A stretch of DNA of 64,000 nt from Cytobacillus gottheilii (GCF_900166665.1 NZ_LT800494.1:2392232-2456231); one strand, 5' to 3'. Counted from the stretch's first letter, positions 1-9,592 are shown. Made by a program: numbers and translations. The notes: generated by a model from the sequence alone, not told the origin.

Positions 1-689
1 AAGCAATCAAAGCATTAAAAGAGCGCTTCCCTGATGCAAGAATTACACTGGATCCAAATGGCGCATGGTCATTAAAAGAAGCAGTTTCATTATGTAAAGA
101 TATGCACGGAATTCTAGCATATGCTGAAGATCCATGTGGTGCTGAAAATGGTTATTCCGGAAGAGAAGTTATGGCTGAATTCAAAAGACAAACAGGTCTT
201 CCAACAGCAACGAACATGATCGCAACAGACTGGAGACAAATGGGTCATACGATTTCCCTTCAGTCAGTTGATATTCCACTTGCAGATCCGCATTTCTGGA
301 CCATGCAGGGTTCTGTACGTGTAGCGCAAATGTGTCATGAGTGGGGATTAACATGGGGTTCACACTCAAACAATCACTTTGATATCTCCTTAGCAATGTT
401 TACACAAGCGGCAGCAGCTGCTCCTGGCGACATAACGGCTATTGATACTCACTGGATTTGGCAGGAAGGAATTGAGCGTTTAACAAAAGATCCATACCAA
501 ATCAAAGATGGCTATTTGACGATTCCAGACAAACCAGGTCTTGGTGTTGAGGTAGACATGGAACAAATCCAAAAAGCTAATGAACTCTACCATAACATGG
601 GATTAAATTCACGTGACGATTCAGTCGGAATGCAATTCTACATCCCAAATTGGAAATTTGACAATAAGCGCCCATGCCTTGTGCGCTAA
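1..689 (+). CDS. gudD: Glucarate dehydratase, C-terminal part (cut by window start)
   Basis: Enolase-superfamily dehydratase converting D-glucarate to 5-keto-4-deoxy-D-glucarate. The reading frame is open from base 3, so the N-terminal half lies outside the window; about 228 residues are visible of a family length near 450. Visible signatures are LDPNGAW with the metal-binding Asp, AEDP with the next acidic ligand, the ATNM segment, and HSNNHFDIS near the catalytic His. The glycerate kinase 97 bp downstream on the same strand fits glucarate breakdown through tartronate semialdehyde and glycerate. Family assignment is firm; the substrate (D-glucarate rather than a related aldarate) is inferred from similarity. 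Confidence 0.93.
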   Translation, partial: AIKALKERFPDARITLDPNGAWSLKEAVSLCKDMHGILAYAEDPCGAENGYSGREVMAEFKRQTGLPTATNMIATDWRQMGHTISLQSVDIPLADPHFWTMQGSVRVAQMCHEWGLTWGSHSNNHFDISLAMFTQAAAAAPGDITAIDTHWIWQEGIERLTKDPYQIKDGYLTIPDKPGLGVEVDMEQIQKANELYHNMGLNSRDDSVGMQFYIPNWKFDNKRPCLVR

Positions 690-786
690 TATATGAAGAT
701 GGATGGCTTAGGTCATCCTTCTTCCATTTAAGCAAATGAAAAAATGATGAAAACAGGAACGATTTCTATGTAAAGGAACGATGATT

Positions 787-1932
787 ATGAAGTTTGTAAT
801 AGCACCTGACTCATTCAAAGAAAGTATGACGGCGAAAAAAGCTGCTACTGCGATTGAATCAGGAATACACGCAGTTTTTCCTGATGCAGAATGTACAATT
901 GTTCCTATGGCTGATGGAGGAGAAGGGACGGTTGAGTCACTAACATCGATGTCAGATGGAGATATCGTAAAAGTTGAAGTGGTAGGTCCATTAGGTGAAA
1001 CAGTAACAGCCGAATATGGAATCATTGACCATGGTGAAATCGCCGTGATCGAGATGGCAAGTGCGAGCGGAATAGAATTAATTTCATCACAAGAGCGAGA
1101 TCCTTTAATTACAACAACATATGGAACAGGACAGCTGATCAAGCATGCCCTTGACTCAGGAGTAAAAAGAATTTTAATAGGAATTGGCGGCAGTGCCACA
1201 AACGATGCTGGCGCAGGCATGCTGCAGGCATTAGGGGTTTCTTTTAAAGATCAAAATGGCGAAGAACTAGCATATGGCGGCGGTGCACTTGACCTATTAG
1301 CTGAAATTGATATCAGTGGATTAGACAGCAGAATAAAAGATGTTCAAATTGATGTGGCTTGTGATGTAAGCAATCCGTTAGTTGGTTCTAATGGGGCATC
1401 TGCTATTTTCGGTCCACAAAAAGGAGCAACACCAGAAACAGTTGAAATACTCGACCGAAACCTTGCTCATTTTGCAGAGCTAGTGAAAAGGGAACTTAAT
1501 CTGGATATTGCTCACATGGAAGGAGCAGGTGCAGCAGGTGGTCTAGGTGCTGGATTATTGGCCTTTTTGAATGCCCGACTAAAAAAGGGCATTGAACTTG
1601 TCATTGAATATACTGGGTTAGAGGAACATGTAAAAGACGCAGACTATGTCTTTACTGGTGAAGGAAGCATTGATTCTCAAACCATTTTTGGGAAAACACC
1701 ATATGGAGTCGCAACCATTGCAAAAAAATACGATATACCTGTTTTTGCTGTAGCCGGTAAAATTGGTGAAGGCGTGGAACCTCTTTACGACACGGGATTT
1801 ACTTCCATTTTTGGTATATTAAAAGGTGCGGTTCAATTAGAAGAAGCTTTAAAAGAAGGAGAAAAAAATCTGACTTTTACAGTAGAAAACATCTGTCGCT
1901 TAATAAATAAACTTCAGGCAGAAACAAACTAA
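787..1932 (+). CDS. Glycerate kinase (GlxK/GarK family)
   Basis: Phosphorylates D-glycerate with ATP, the last dedicated step of glucarate/galactarate catabolism. The 381-residue product has the usual length of the type-2 glycerate kinase family. Visible features are the N-terminal APDSFKESM and ADGGEGT segments, the glycine-rich GIGGSATNDAGAG loop, GEGSIDSQT and the following GKTPYGVA. An in-frame ATG lies at 781, but the AAAGGA ribosome site at 772-777 is only 3 bases from it and 9 from the ATG at 787, so 787 is preferred. It follows gudD directly and ends in a hairpin terminator. In this family both the 2- and 3-phosphorylating types exist; the sequence alone does not tell me which this is. 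Confidence 0.9.
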   Translation: MKFVIAPDSFKESMTAKKAATAIESGIHAVFPDAECTIVPMADGGEGTVESLTSMSDGDIVKVEVVGPLGETVTAEYGIIDHGEIAVIEMASASGIELISSQERDPLITTTYGTGQLIKHALDSGVKRILIGIGGSATNDAGAGMLQALGVSFKDQNGEELAYGGGALDLLAEIDISGLDSRIKDVQIDVACDVSNPLVGSNGASAIFGPQKGATPETVEILDRNLAHFAELVKRELNLDIAHMEGAGAAGGLGAGLLAFLNARLKKGIELVIEYTGLEEHVKDADYVFTGEGSIDSQTIFGKTPYGVATIAKKYDIPVFAVAGKIGEGVEPLYDTGFTSIFGILKGAVQLEEALKEGEKNLTFTVENICRLINKLQAETN

Positions 1933-1941
1933 ACAATCATT

Positions 1942-1977
1942 GGCTAACCAACGACAAGCGACAATGGTTAGCCTTTT
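1942..1977 (+). terminator. Terminator of the gudD-glycerate kinase operon
   Basis: GGCTAACCA and TGGTTAGCC form a perfect 9-bp stem over a 14-base loop, followed by TTTT, ten bases after the glycerate kinase stop codon. Confidence 0.8.
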
Positions 1978-2016
1978 ATAATATATGGAACATGAATATC
2001 TAAGATAAAAAGTTGT

Positions 2017-2050
2017 AAAAGCCTAAGCTGAAAATTAGGCTTTTTTATTT
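2017..2050 (+). terminator. Second hairpin with T-run
   Basis: GCCTAA and TTAGGC pair around GCTGAAAA, with an A-rich left flank and seven T residues on the right. It may back up the preceding terminator or act on both strands. Confidence 0.65.
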
Positions 2051-2260
2051 TACTATCAAACTTTAACTCTAACATTTCTGCTTGAAATTCCTTTTGAAAT
2101 GATAAGATTCTTCAACAAACACATTAAATATTTCTGCAGGCTGCTTACGCCAGATAAGCAAAAAGCCAATGAGATTTTCAGCATCCACCTCCTGAAATTC
2201 CATGAAAGGGAATACAAATTGTCCAGAGTAAATGGTATAGTAAATATAAAGAGGTGGGAT

Positions 2261-2452
2261 ATGGAATTTTTAATAGCAATTGTTATTTTAATATTAGTTC
2301 TTTCATTAATTGGAACCTTAATTTTAACAAGAAAAAGTGATGAGAATTATCGTCAATCCACTAAACGGAATACAGCCAATCTGACGATTATTTATGCAAT
2401 TGTAATAGTCGTTTCATTGATTGCCTTGGGCGTATATATTAGGTTTTATTAA
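2261..2452 (+). CDS. Small two-helix membrane protein
   Basis: A 63-residue protein made almost entirely of two hydrophobic segments (about residues 3-22 and 42-61) separated by a basic, polar stretch (TRKSDENYRQSTKRN). The frame is open further upstream, from 2099, but a clear GAGGTGGG ribosome site at 2251-2258 sits just before the ATG at 2261, so the longer form is unlikely. A hairpin follows at 2482. I do not recognise the family. It is probably an integral membrane protein of unknown role with no obvious link to its neighbours. Confidence 0.6.
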   Translation: MEFLIAIVILILVLSLIGTLILTRKSDENYRQSTKRNTANLTIIYAIVIVVSLIALGVYIRFY

Positions 2453-2481
2453 GAGAATTTTTTATGAATAAGATACAACTT

Positions 2482-2530
2482 AAAAACATCATTTACCGAA
2501 GTTAAACTCCAGGTGAATGGTGTTTTAATT
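2482..2530 (+). terminator. Hairpin terminator after the small membrane protein
   Basis: AAACATCATTTACC and GGTGAATGGTGTTT pair, with G-U pairs, and are followed by TTAATTTC. Confidence 0.55.
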
Positions 2531-2647
2531 TCTTAGTGGTGAAATTTACGAGAATCATTTTTCGTAAGCTCTTATGACAAATTCATGAACAAATTGCCCC
2601 TTTTTCAAATTGAAAACGCTACAATTTAATTATTTTTTTTGTACATA

Positions 2648-2675
2648 TTGACTATAATTCACCCTATTTTATACT
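2648..2675 (+). promoter_or_regulatory. Probable SigA promoter of the BenE-type transporter gene
   Basis: TTGACT at 2648 and TATACT at 2670 are separated by 16 bases, about 100 bases upstream of the transporter start. The rest of the 2531-2780 gap is AT-rich with no other feature I can support. Confidence 0.45.
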
Positions 2676-2780
2676 ACAGGTAAGAGAACAGAAATAGCAT
2701 CTAATTATCTTTATTTGTTAATTTATTCACAAATAGAGCGATAAAAAATAAAAAGGAAATTACTGCAGGGTGGGTAGGAA

Positions 2781-4004
2781 ATGAGTCAGCATTCTCAGAA
2801 TTTAGAGGGAGAGCAGCAAAATAATTCATTTAAGCGTGGTACTAGAAAACCATTTATTCAAGATATAAGTAGCAAAAATGTTTCATCAGGTTTAATATCA
2901 TTCACATTAATTATGACCGGTCCTGCATTAATGATTTTGCAAGCGGCTGAAGCGGGGCAATTCACAAATCAGCAGACGATCAACTGGATTTTTTCTGTCT
3001 ATTTTTTTGGAGGCTTATTTGGGATTTTATTGCCATTCATTTTTCGTATTCCAATCACTGGAGCTCATTCTATTTCAGGTGTTGCTTTCCTAGTGACTGT
3101 GACTCCATATGTGACATACGAGCAGTTAATCGGCGGCTATGTGATCTCCGGCTTGCTCATTGCAATGGTTGGGTTTTCAGGTGTTTTTACAAAAATTATG
3201 AAATGGGTTCCGAAAGAAGTCATTGCCGCGATGCTTGCAGGCTTAGTGGCCAATTATGTTCTGCAGATTGTCCATAATATTAAACTATTGCCGATCGTAG
3301 GCAGTGCAGCATTGGTTACTTTCTTTATAAGCACCAGATTCTCTAAGCGTATCCCAGCTGTGTTAATAACAGTTATAGTAGCATTTATAAGCTTATTTTT
3401 AACAGAGGATTTGCATATTGCTTTAAATGACCTTCCTTTTACCATTCCATCTATACAGATGCCAGACTTCTCATGGACCAGCATCTTAACCATCGCTCTG
3501 CCTTTAGCATTGCTGATCTTGAGCAATGATGTAGCTGCTGGCATCGGAGCTTTGGAAAGCTCAGAATACGACCCGCCCATTCAAAAAGTTGTTTCATTTA
3601 GTGGAATATTTTCCGTCATTGCAAGTTTTTTTGGAGGACAAAGTGCAAATATTGGCGGCATGATGACAGCGATTTGCTCAAATGAAGCAGCTGGAGAAAA
3701 ACCGAAACGATATATAGCGTCCATGGTATCAGGCCTATTAACCATTCTTTTTGGGATCTTTGCGTGGAAGATTGTACCGTTCATTCAGTCTCTTCCGCAA
3801 TCGTTTGTAGCGATGCTTGCAGGCTTCTCATTAATAGGTGTTTTACTGTCTAGCCTGCAGCTGGGCTTTTCAGAAAGGAAATATCAGCTAAGTGCCGTAT
3901 TTGCTTTTGCGATCGCTCTATCAAACGTATCTTTTTTTCATATAAGTGCTCCTGTTTGGGGATTAATTGTGGGAGCAATCATTGCGAAGACAGTAGAGAA
4001 GTAG
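2781..4004 (+). CDS. BenE-family benzoate/H+ symporter
   Basis: Polytopic inner-membrane transporter of 407 residues, matching the BenE family in length and in its series of about 10-12 hydrophobic helices. A polar N-terminus of about 35 residues (Gln/Asn/Ser-rich) precedes the first helix at SSGLISFTLIMTGPALMIL. Other visible family traits are PITGAHSISGVAFLVT and the conserved FFGGQSANIGGMMTAICSNEAAG segment. Members move benzoate or related aromatic acids with protons. No benzoate-degradation genes lie nearby, so the substrate is uncertain. The gene stands alone with its own promoter at 2648. Confidence 0.85.
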   Translation: MSQHSQNLEGEQQNNSFKRGTRKPFIQDISSKNVSSGLISFTLIMTGPALMILQAAEAGQFTNQQTINWIFSVYFFGGLFGILLPFIFRIPITGAHSISGVAFLVTVTPYVTYEQLIGGYVISGLLIAMVGFSGVFTKIMKWVPKEVIAAMLAGLVANYVLQIVHNIKLLPIVGSAALVTFFISTRFSKRIPAVLITVIVAFISLFLTEDLHIALNDLPFTIPSIQMPDFSWTSILTIALPLALLILSNDVAAGIGALESSEYDPPIQKVVSFSGIFSVIASFFGGQSANIGGMMTAICSNEAAGEKPKRYIASMVSGLLTILFGIFAWKIVPFIQSLPQSFVAMLAGFSLIGVLLSSLQLGFSERKYQLSAVFAFAIALSNVSFFHISAPVWGLIVGAIIAKTVEK

Positions 4005-4127
4005 TGAGGTTTCTTAGATCTAATAATCCAAGCCAATTTTTGATAAATCACCCTTTAATGAAACCCCTTTCGCCATTTACACGTATATAAGGTACATAAA
4101 TGATCTTTTAGATTGGAGATGAACCTC

Positions 4128-4466
4128 ATGTTCTTTGGATCGGCTACGGGGTTAAAGTTAATTATAGATAATGAGACGTCAAAAACATTGAGCAACCTTA
4201 CCTTTTATGTAAATGGTAAAAGTGCTCCGAGGTCAGCAAGCATCAAAAGGATTAAACCTGCAGACAGAAAAATCATTGCCATCATTCCACAAGGTTTTAA
4301 CCTTTTAGAGGACCATTATGCATTATCTATGAGCATGAACGAATGGCAAGAAACATTAGAAATTCAGCAGGAAGTCGGTAAAGACTACTATGGTAGCTAT
4401 TTGATTGAAATCAGAGAAGACGACAATGATAATTTATACGTTGAATGCAGGATAGTTGATTTTTAA
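4128..4466 (+). CDS. Hypothetical protein, 112 aa
   Basis: Soluble, mixed-charge protein with no signal peptide or membrane segment. Three possible starts occur in frame (TTG 4113, ATG 4119, ATG 4128). GGAG at 4115-4118 lies 9 bases before 4128, so that start is preferred. The sequence alternates short hydrophobic strands and polar turns (GLKLIIDNETSKTLSNLTFYVNG...), which suggests a beta-rich fold. I do not recognise the family. It is followed by a terminator at 4543. Confidence 0.55.
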   Translation: MFFGSATGLKLIIDNETSKTLSNLTFYVNGKSAPRSASIKRIKPADRKIIAIIPQGFNLLEDHYALSMSMNEWQETLEIQQEVGKDYYGSYLIEIREDDNDNLYVECRIVDF

Positions 4467-4542
4467 TTGAAGAAAATGTTACTAAGGATTAAGGCTAAAT
4501 GACGTTTCTTTTAAAGTTTACCGATTCCACTATAACTCAGTA

Positions 4543-4576
4543 AGCCTTGCTGGATGTTATGCGGCAAGGTTTTTTA
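4543..4576 (+). terminator. Hairpin terminator
   Basis: CCTTGC and GCAAGG pair across a 13-base loop and are followed by six T residues. Confidence 0.7.
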
Positions 4577-4663
4577 AATTATGATAAAATCTAAGCTGAA
4601 AGCAATAGGGTTTTTCAAACACGTTAAACATTAAATTCATATAGAGATAAGAGGAATTAAAAG

Positions 4664-4963
4664 ATGAAAATGATAAGAATTGTCAGTATCATATTAGTAT
4701 TATCTATAATTATATTGTTTTATGTTCCATTTACTTTTAATCCACCAGGTGATACAAGAATGATTATTGATCATAATACAAGTACATATATCGCACCGCC
4801 ATGTTTTGAAGAGTCAGGCGCGACGAACTACCTTCAAGAAACGACATATAAAGAGGTAAAAGAAAAAGGCTATAACTCAAATTCAGCTTGTTCGGACGAG
4901 CTGACAGCAGCTCAGAAATTGACGCTAATTGAATACTTAACAAGTCCGAATTGGGATTGGTAA
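4664..4963 (+). CDS. Small exported or membrane-anchored protein, 99 aa
   Basis: An N-terminal hydrophobic segment (residues 5-23, after Lys2 and Arg5) acts as a signal or anchor. The remaining 75 residues are extracellular and contain two Cys (in APPCFEE and NSACSDE) that could form a disulfide. There is no lipobox. An AGAGGAAT ribosome site precedes the ATG. I do not recognise the family; small proteins of this type occur singly in Bacillus genomes. Confidence 0.6.
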   Translation: MKMIRIVSIILVLSIIILFYVPFTFNPPGDTRMIIDHNTSTYIAPPCFEESGATNYLQETTYKEVKEKGYNSNSACSDELTAAQKLTLIEYLTSPNWDW

Positions 4964-5019
4964 ACATTATTATATGGATATTTTTAAATGCATCTAGTGA
5001 AACGTTTTTAAACAGAGAG

Positions 5020-5278
5020 ATTTTTTTTGGGGCGAAGAGAAAAAGCCGTCATTATTGCTGTGAATGTGACCGCTTTCTTAACAAAAAAATGTTATCGTAA
5101 TCATCAATGCAGGCAATGCCAAAAATTTGACCGGAATATAACGAATCGTGACATTTTTATTGAATCCGATGGAAATTTTGCTTTTAATGCGGGTTATACT
5201 GAGGGCGGAATCCCATTTGGCATTACTCATGAAGAATGGTTTGAAATGGAAGAAAAAGAAAACAGAAAAGCGGATTGA
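5020..5278 (+). pseudogene. Probable frameshifted zinc-ribbon protein gene
   Basis: Two overlapping frames each carry half of a plausible protein. The frame through 5035 reads KRKSRHYCCECDRFLNKK and stops at 5098-5100. The next frame reads CYRNHQCRQCQKFDRN and continues to 5278, ending in a normal-looking acidic tail (GGIPFGITHEEWFEMEEKENRKAD). Joined at the seven-A run near 5082-5088, they give two Cys-x-x-Cys pairs spaced like a zinc ribbon. No good start codon or ribosome site is visible; the only candidate in the second frame is a TTG at 5027 next to an eight-T run. It is either a decayed gene or a sequencing error in a homopolymer. Confidence 0.4.
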
Positions 5279-5662
5279 GCTTAAGAATATAAAAATTGTT
5301 TAATTTTAAACACTAAGGTTCAGAACTGAAAACAATTTATAATGGAATCACATCATCGTAAATTTTTTGCTGTTGCTAATGAATAAAGAAGAAGTATATA
5401 AGGGCTAATCATTATGTTTTAATTCTAGTTTACATAATATATATTATCGGAACCAATTAATTAAACTGGATTTCCTGTCTCAACACCTAAGTATACTCAA
5501 GTTAGTGAGACAGAAAAGAAATTTTACAATTAATCCTTATAAAATACTTCACAGAGATTTATGTATTAAACTTTATTATTTTTTTCGCTCCGAAAGTCAA
5601 TTATTGTTAGTTGCCAGATTTTAAACTATTTCTCATAACCATATTCACAATTTTTTCTAAGC
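5279..5662. other. AT-rich intergenic gap
   Basis: I see no coding sequence with a ribosome site, no RNA gene and no clear repeat in this 384-base stretch between the broken zinc-ribbon gene and the ilvD terminator. Confidence 0.5.
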
Positions 5663-5714
5663 AAAAACTCGATTTCCAAATGGTGCTAAACTTCCATTAT
5701 GAAATCGAGTTTTT
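5663..5714 (-). terminator. Terminator of ilvD
   Basis: AAAAACTCGATTTC and GAAATCGAGTTTTT form a perfect 14-bp stem with a 24-base loop, immediately downstream of the ilvD stop. The A/T arms would let it work on both strands. Confidence 0.8.
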
Positions 5715-5721
5715 GTCATTA

Positions 5722-7407
5722 TTAGATTTTCATTACGCCACCTGTACTAGCATTTGTAACAAGTTTTGAATATCGTGCCAGATAGCCTTTTTTCACTTTT
5801 GGCTCAAAGCCTCTCCAGTTTGCTTTTCGTTTTTCGAATTCTTCGTCAGCAATTTCCAGGTTAATGGTACGATTGTTCAGATCCAGTTCAATCATATCCC
5901 CATTTTCAACAAATGCAATTGGTCCGCCTTCTGCTGCTTCAGGTGAAATATGACCGATGCTGATGCCGCGTGAGGCTCCAGAAAAGCGTCCATCTGTTAT
6001 GAGACCTACTTTTGCTCCAAGACCCCTGCCGACGATCTGTGAGGTTGGTGCAAGCATCTCAGGCATGCCTGGTCCCCCCTTCGGCCCTTCATAGCGAATA
6101 ACAACGACGTTTCCTTCTTGAACTTTACCAGTAATAATGCCTGATAAAGCATCTTCTTGAGAATCAAAGCAAATGGCTGGCCCTCTATGGTAGCCGCCTA
6201 CAGATTCATCTACTGCTCCTACTTTAATAATGGAACCTTCTGGAGCTAGATTTCCGAATAAGACGGCAAGACCTCCGCGTTCGCTATGAGGATTCTCCAT
6301 CGGACGAATTACATTATGATCCAGAATTTCACAGCCTTCTACATTCTCTCTAAGTGTTTTTCCTGAGACGGTGAGGCAATCACCATTAAGTGCATCTGGT
6401 TTTTTCAGCAATTCGTGGATTACCGCGCTTACGCCACCTGCATTGTGAACGTCTTCGATATGGTAATCTGATGCTGGTGCAATCTTAGCGAGATGCGGAA
6501 CTCTATTGGCAATTTCATTGATTCGTTCGATTGGATATTCAATTTCTGCTTCATGTGCAAGTGCTAATGTGTGAAGAACCGTGTTCGTAGATCCGCCCAT
6601 TGCCATATCTAATGCAAATGCGTTATCAATCGCGTCAATTGTCACGATATCCCGTGGTTTAATGTTCTTTTTAATCAAATCCATTAATTGCACTGCAGAA
6701 CGTTTGACAAATTTTTTCCGTTCTTCAGATACAGCCAGAATCGTTCCGTTCCCAGGCAGCGCTAATCCAAGTCCTTCTGCAAGACAGTTCATTGAATTTG
6801 CTGTAAACATGCCTGAACACGATCCGCATGTCGGACAAGCAACCTGTTCGATTTCCTGCAGCTGTGCTTCATTGATTTTACCAGATTCATAGGCACCGAC
6901 ACCTTCAAACACAGAGCTTAAGGATAACGGTTTTCCACTCGAATCTACTCCTGCTTTCATCGGTCCGCCGCTGACGAACATCGTTGGAATGTTTACCCTG
7001 AGCGCACCCATCATCATACCTGGTGTAATTTTGTCACAGTTCGGAATACAAACCATCCCGTCAAACCAGTGCGCAGAAACAACTGTTTCAAGGGAATCGG
7101 CAATGATTTCACGGCTTGGCAAGGAATATCGCATGCCGATATGGCCCATTGCTATTCCATCATCTACGCCGATTGTATTGAATTCAAAAGGAACACCGCC
7201 TGCTTCACGAATGGCTTCTTTCACTATTTTTCCGAATTCCTGCAGATGAACATGTCCTGGAACAATATCTATGTAAGAATTGCATACAGCGATAAACGGT
7301 TTGCCAAAGTCCTCTTCCTTTACACCTGCTGCCCGCAGTAAGCTCCGATGCGGTGCGCGGTCTACACCTTTTTTAATCATATCACTTCTCATTTGAGAAT
7401 CACTCAT
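5722..7407 (-). CDS. ilvD: Dihydroxy-acid dehydratase
   Basis: Iron-sulfur dehydratase that forms 2-oxoisovalerate and 2-oxo-3-methylvalerate in valine, leucine and isoleucine biosynthesis. The 561-residue length is typical. Conserved features are [19 protein letters not shown] at the N-terminus, the cluster-binding cysteines in [14 protein letters not shown] and [27 protein letters not shown], and [14 protein letters not shown] near the C-terminus. AGGAGGTTT precedes the ATG. The gene stands alone, away from the usual ilvBHC-leu operon. AT-rich sequence upstream (7430-7560) contains loose matches to the CodY motif, such as AATTGTTAGAAAAAA, but I would not call an operator. Confidence 0.97.
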   Translation of the reverse strand: MSDSQMRSDMIKKGVDRAPHRSLLRAAGVKEEDFGKPFIAVCNSYIDIVPGHVHLQEFGKIVKEAIREAGGVPFEFNTIGVDDGIAMGHIGMRYSLPSREIIADSLETVVSAHWFDGMVCIPNCDKITPGMMMGALRVNIPTMFVSGGPMKAGVDSSGKPLSLSSVFEGVGAYESGKINEAQLQEIEQVACPTCGSCSGMFTANSMNCLAEGLGLALPGNGTILAVSEERKKFVKRSAVQLMDLIKKNIKPRDIVTIDAIDNAFALDMAMGGSTNTVLHTLALAHEAEIEYPIERINEIANRVPHLAKIAPASDYHIEDVHNAGGVSAVIHELLKKPDALNGDCLTVSGKTLRENVEGCEILDHNVIRPMENPHSERGGLAVLFGNLAPEGSIIKVGAVDESVGGYHRGPAICFDSQEDALSGIITGKVQEGNVVVIRYEGPKGGPGMPEMLAPTSQIVGRGLGAKVGLITDGRFSGASRGISIGHISPEAAEGGPIAFVENGDMIELDLNNRTINLEIADEEFEKRKANWRGFEPKVKKGYLARYSKLVTNASTGGVMKI

Positions 7408-7595
7408 GTTTAGAAACCTCCTATTATGCTATATTCGCATAATCTTAAAATAGTTTCTTTACAATATAAATCTTTTTTCTAACAATTTCAATAATTTCAG
7501 CAATATTTGTTTATTACTTTAAAGGATAAAATTTTCTATCTCTCTAATCGTATCCTTAATTAACATAATAAAATTATTATCAACTCTCATATTTC

Positions 7596-7623
7596 AAAAA
7601 AAAACAGACACAATCTGTGCCTG
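7596..7623 (-). terminator. Terminator of the 46-residue protein gene
   Basis: On the minus strand CAGGCACA and TGTGTCTG pair (one G-U) around GAT and are followed by nine T residues, 12 bases after the stop codon. Confidence 0.8.
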
Positions 7624-7634
7624 CTTACTAAATC

Positions 7635-7775
7635 TTATTCACTATCTTGTGTACTATTAAAAAACAAATTATCTTCAGTCGTTTTATCATGTTTCTGCTG
7701 CTTTTCTTTCCCCATTTGTCCGTCTGATTCATAACTTAGCTTATTAGGTGTTTTTAAATTTTTTTCTTTTGGCAC
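7635..7775 (-). CDS. Small hydrophilic protein, 46 aa
   Basis: GTG start preceded by a full AAGGAGG site nine bases upstream, and a strong terminator 12 bases after the stop, so this is a real single-gene unit. The product is very polar and charged (many Lys, Glu, Asp, Gln, Asn), with no Cys and no hydrophobic core, beginning PKEKNLKTPNKLSYESDGQM. This composition resembles small spore-associated or disordered proteins of Bacillus. I do not recognise a family. Confidence 0.65.
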   Translation of the reverse strand: MPKEKNLKTPNKLSYESDGQMGKEKQQKHDKTTEDNLFFNSTQDSE

Positions 7776-7824
7776 TATAAACGGCCTCCTTTTTCTTTAT
7801 CTTATCCGTTATAAGTGCTCTTAT

Positions 7825-8310
7825 TCATGTGCTGGCTGTTACTACATCCGCAGCCTTTTGTAAATACTGCCTTGGTGTGCCATAATAAATCATTTTATGA
7901 AATTCTGGATAAACAGATTCGAAATAGATATAAATGGGCGAGTCTAATAGCCAAGGATAATGGGAGAAAAACTCTCGATCTCCGTAAATAAGCGCGGATA
8001 AAGCGCGATCAGCTTCCCGCTGGAAAATTAGATAACGTGCATGAGCGTATTGCTGATCAAAGTCCCCATTACTTATATGGAATTTGCCTGCAAGCACATA
8101 TTGACCAAGCTGCGGAAGCCATTCTGCAGCTAATTCGTCCCTCACATTCAGATTCAATGAACTGACGTCGTATTCATGGCCAATTGATAAAAATAACTCT
8201 CCAGTTTCGTCACTATGTGTAAGTGTATATTTTCTGCGTTCCACTGGACGAAATGCGGTTGCTGGCGGTAAATAAGTAACATGCAGCTGAGATGGGTTAA
8301 ACATTTCCAT
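7825..8310 (-). CDS. Staygreen-family protein
   Basis: A 161-residue protein with the signature of the staygreen domain: FNPSQLHVTYLP, RRKYTLTHSDETGELFLSIG and RDELAAEWLPQ. Plant staygreen proteins remove magnesium from chlorophyll; bacterial homologues occur in many non-photosynthetic Bacillus and their physiological substrate is not established. An in-frame TTG at 8316 is possible, but AAAGGAG is only 3 bases from it and 9 from the ATG at 8310. No membrane segment. The neighbours give no functional hint. Confidence 0.8.
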   Translation of the reverse strand: MEMFNPSQLHVTYLPPATAFRPVERRKYTLTHSDETGELFLSIGHEYDVSSLNLNVRDELAAEWLPQLGQYVLAGKFHISNGDFDQQYAHARYLIFQREADRALSALIYGDREFFSHYPWLLDSPIYIYFESVYPEFHKMIYYGTPRQYLQKAADVVTAST

Positions 8311-8418
8311 GGGCAACGGCTCCTTTATAAACGTATTTACTACCGTTGCCCTATTTTATGATATTCGCCTAAAATGTGTGACATTTTACACCATGCCGCT
8401 TCGTGTGTTGCACAACGC

Positions 8419-9171
8419 TTATTTTAGGTTCTTCATCACTTTTACATCTTGAAGCACCCATTTGCCTTCCTCATACAGCCAAGTGGATTCTATATAGCCA
8501 ATGCCATCTGCATGATAAGCACCACTAATGCCCTGCACGGCTCTTAAACCATATTGCCCGTTTTCTAAGAGGATGGGTTTCAAGGATCCATAAGCGTCAA
8601 TCATTAATTCTAATGGTTCATTTATCTTTCCGTTTTGATACAAGCCAAGGCGGTCATATTCTTTTTTCCTTTCTTTCAAGTCAAATTCAAAGGTTTGTCC
8701 TGTGTCTTGTATTTCAAGTTTTGCTTTGTAATCATCTAAAAACTGACTGCTTGCAATTAACCCTTCAGGAATACCTAAATCCTTTAAATCAAAATCCTTT
8801 AAAGTGTATAAAAAATAATGTGATAAACCTCCACTGCCTCCGGTTGGAATCATAATCAGCATATCTTTTACATCATCATGATTTAAGTCTTCGAAAACAA
8901 TGCTTGGTTCATATCCGGCTGCTAGTTCTTTTGTATATGTTTTGCCGTTGCTGGCCTGTATTTCAAGTTTCGTTTCCTTTAGAAAGCCTGCTCCTTCATC
9001 ATACGGCAGTCCGTTTATATAAATGTAGTCGGGTTTCCCATCTCCTGAAACATCTTGTTCTGCTTCAAAAACCGTATTCATTTTATCATTTTCATTGGCA
9101 AAAGCCGCCGTGATCGCTGACAGGGAAAAGAAAAACACTGCAGCAAGCGGAATCATAACTTCTTTACGCAT
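8419..9171 (-). CDS. Secreted protein with Asp-rich FG-GAP-like loops
   Basis: Start set at 9171 because AAGGAGG lies just upstream; the frame is open 14 codons further. Residues 1-25 form a signal peptide (KEVMIPLAAVFFFSLSAITAAFA) with a likely cut after AFA. The 250-residue product then has two calcium-loop-like segments, DVSGDGKPDYIYI and DLNHDDVKDMLIM, typical of FG-GAP/VCBS-type repeats. The last third (ISGAYHADGIGYIESTWLYEEGKWVLQDV) looks beta-rich. It is probably an extracellular calcium-binding or adhesion-like protein; the exact function is unknown. Confidence 0.7.
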   Translation of the reverse strand: MRKEVMIPLAAVFFFSLSAITAAFANENDKMNTVFEAEQDVSGDGKPDYIYINGLPYDEGAGFLKETKLEIQASNGKTYTKELAAGYEPSIVFEDLNHDDVKDMLIMIPTGGSGGLSHYFLYTLKDFDLKDLGIPEGLIASSQFLDDYKAKLEIQDTGQTFEFDLKERKKEYDRLGLYQNGKINEPLELMIDAYGSLKPILLENGQYGLRAVQGISGAYHADGIGYIESTWLYEEGKWVLQDVKVMKNLK

Positions 9172-9257
9172 TTGTTTGCCTCCTTCATGCTTATTCCTCA
9201 TTATGATAACCATTTATGGAAAAAACATGTATGATGGCACCAACTTTTACCAAACGA

Positions 9258-9584
9258 AAAAGAGGCTGGGACAAAAATGAAATTAATCTTTTAAAACACG
9301 TATATTCAATATCTTAATTTGGTTATTTAAACAAGCCCGTTCCATTGCGCTGCAGACCCTGTTTTTTTCGTGGGATCACAAGCTGAGCCTCCTCGAAGCA
9401 AAGCTTCTGCGAGGTCTCACCCTTTCCTCTATTGCCCACAGGAGTCGAGTGTCCTCCGCTCCATTTCACTCAAGTTAATAAGATATATTTTATATTCATA
9501 AAAAATAAACCGAATGATTAGAAAGATGACTTCCTAACCATTCGGTTCTATGGGTGTGTTAAATACTTATGTCCCAGCCTCTTG
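9258..9584. repeat. Full-length GAGGCTGGGACA repeat element, copy 1
   Basis: The left end AAGAGGCTGGGACA (9259-9272) and right end TGTCCCAGCCTCTT (9570-9583) are inverted copies. Inside lie a GC-rich block also seen at 44.6-45.2 kb (CTGAGCCTCCTCGAAGC... GGAGTCGAG) and a hairpin made from ACCGAATGATTAG and CTAACCATTCGGT. The right end stops 9 bases short of the alsT stop codon, so the hairpin probably terminates alsT. No transposase is encoded. Confidence 0.85.
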
Positions 9585-9592
9585 TCAAAATT

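Noticed and set aside
2099..2260. N-terminal extension of the small membrane protein
   Set aside because: No ribosome site, whereas a strong one precedes the ATG at 2261.
5722..7560. CodY operator upstream of ilvD
   Set aside because: Only loose matches in AT-rich sequence; not distinguishable from chance by eye.
9258..9584. Insertion sequence
   Set aside because: Inverted ends are present, but no transposase frame or clear target duplication is seen.
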